64,000 bases of DNA, from the NCBI GenBank assembly GCA_944383015.1, contig CALWOC010000004.1, positions 53,373-117,372 on the forward strand, read 5' to 3'. Source of the stretch: an uncultured Clostridia bacterium (GTDB lineage Bacteria > Bacillota > Clostridia > TANB77 > CAG-465). Under the pieces are notes generated by a model that was not told the DNA's origin, did no database searches, and saw only the letters and a list, made by a program, of their open reading frames with translations. The stretch's first letter is position 1; each line of letters opens with the position of its first letter. The position numbers and the translations under genes were made by a program. Shown piece by piece: positions 63,726 through 64,000 of the stretch.

Positions 63726-63783
63726 ATAAAATCCTCCTTTTATTAAAAATACTAAGAGGTAAAATAATACTTATGTAAATCGT

Positions 63784-63812
63784 ATTATAGCATGAATATA
63801 GGTAAAAAGCAA
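63784..63812 (-). promoter_or_regulatory. Promoter of the gene at 63375
   Basis: The minus strand has TTGCTT (63812-63807), a 17-nt spacer and TATAAT (63789-63784), about 59 nt before the ATG. Confidence 0.65.
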
Positions 63813-63894
63813 TATAAAAAAGCATAAACTCAATTAATCAATTTTTGTATAATTTACTATATTAACTAAAAGGGTAATAATAGGTTAAAAACAC

Positions 63895-63920
63895 AAAAAA
63901 GCTAGGTAAAAAAACCTAGC
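63895..63920 (-). terminator. Terminator after tRNA-Asn
   Basis: On the minus strand GCTAGG and CCTAGC form a 6-bp stem with an 8-nt loop, followed by six T, 6 nt after the tRNA CCA end. Confidence 0.8.
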
Positions 63921-63925
63921 TACTT

Positions 63926-64000
63926 TGGCTCCTCAAGTAGGGCTCGAACCTACGACCCTTCGGTTAACAGCCGAATGCTCTACCACTGAGCTATTGAGGA
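63926..64000 (-). tRNA. tRNA-Asn (anticodon GTT)
   Basis: The minus strand gives acceptor TCCTCAA/TTGAGGA, anticodon stem TTCGG/CCGAA with loop CTGTTAA (anticodon GTT), T loop TTCGAGC, discriminator G and encoded CCA. The 5' end is exactly the last base of the window, so its promoter or upstream tRNA partners lie outside. Confidence 0.97.

Overview
The window is AT-rich DNA from a low-GC, Gram-positive, endospore-forming Clostridia-type bacterium. The evidence is a GerA-type germinant receptor operon, a SpoVB/MurJ-family flippase, a FemX-like peptidoglycan branching enzyme, GGAGG-type ribosome binding sites, sigma-A promoters close to TTGACA-17-TATAAT, and tRNA genes with encoded CCA. The species cannot be named from the sequence. 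Most of the window is ordinary chromosome. I see no prophage, insertion sequence, CRISPR array or replication origin. Most genes lie on the minus strand, with short plus-strand units between them, and convergent units usually share a bidirectional terminator.

Layout: 0.1-2.3 kb holds a VUT-family transporter plus SDR operon and a decayed RNase III gene. 2.5-6.5 kb holds tRNA-Gln, tRNA-His, trmB, a membrane protein, rnr and secG. 6.6-15 kb holds an O-antigen-ligase-like protein, a ribbon-helix-helix protein facing a 50-residue membrane peptide, a DUF975-PF06541 fusion, a candidate small RNA, tRNA-Arg, a phosphodiesterase-like enzyme, an ABC-F ATPase and a membrane protein. 15-26 kb holds mscL with a zinc ribbon, HU, a SpoVB-like flippase, a TGS-uridine-kinase fusion, an RluA enzyme on a possibly leaderless mRNA, a second PF06541 protein, a frameshifted gene, asd, a PEP-synthase-like enzyme and an unknown helical protein.

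26-31.6 kb holds the ger operon (order A-C-B), another SDR and a Pr6Pr-like membrane protein. 31.6-35.4 kb is a FIST sensor, aldehyde dehydrogenase and iron alcohol dehydrogenase operon with an anomalous gene junction. 35.6-38 kb holds a DUF4230-like protein, cysE, a sirtuin and a 59-residue protein behind a perfect consensus promoter. 38-46.6 kb holds two giant CnaB-repeat surface proteins, each with a thioester-type N-terminal domain; in one of them the thioester cysteine is serine. 46.7-54.8 kb holds a third PF06541 protein and the rimP-nusA-rnpM-infB-rbfA-nrnA-truB operon. 54.8-64 kb holds unknown membrane or envelope proteins, a flavin reductase, a DUF6512-like protein, femX-like, cysS, two MscS channels and tRNA-Asn.

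No stretch above about 300 bases is empty. The longest gap between protein and tRNA genes (10706-10985) carries the candidate small RNA. The most interesting points are the paired thioester adhesins with a natural Cys-to-Ser change and unusual sorting signals, the FIST/ALDH/ADH operon, the candidate small RNA, the strongly promoted 59-residue protein and the rnc pseudogene.
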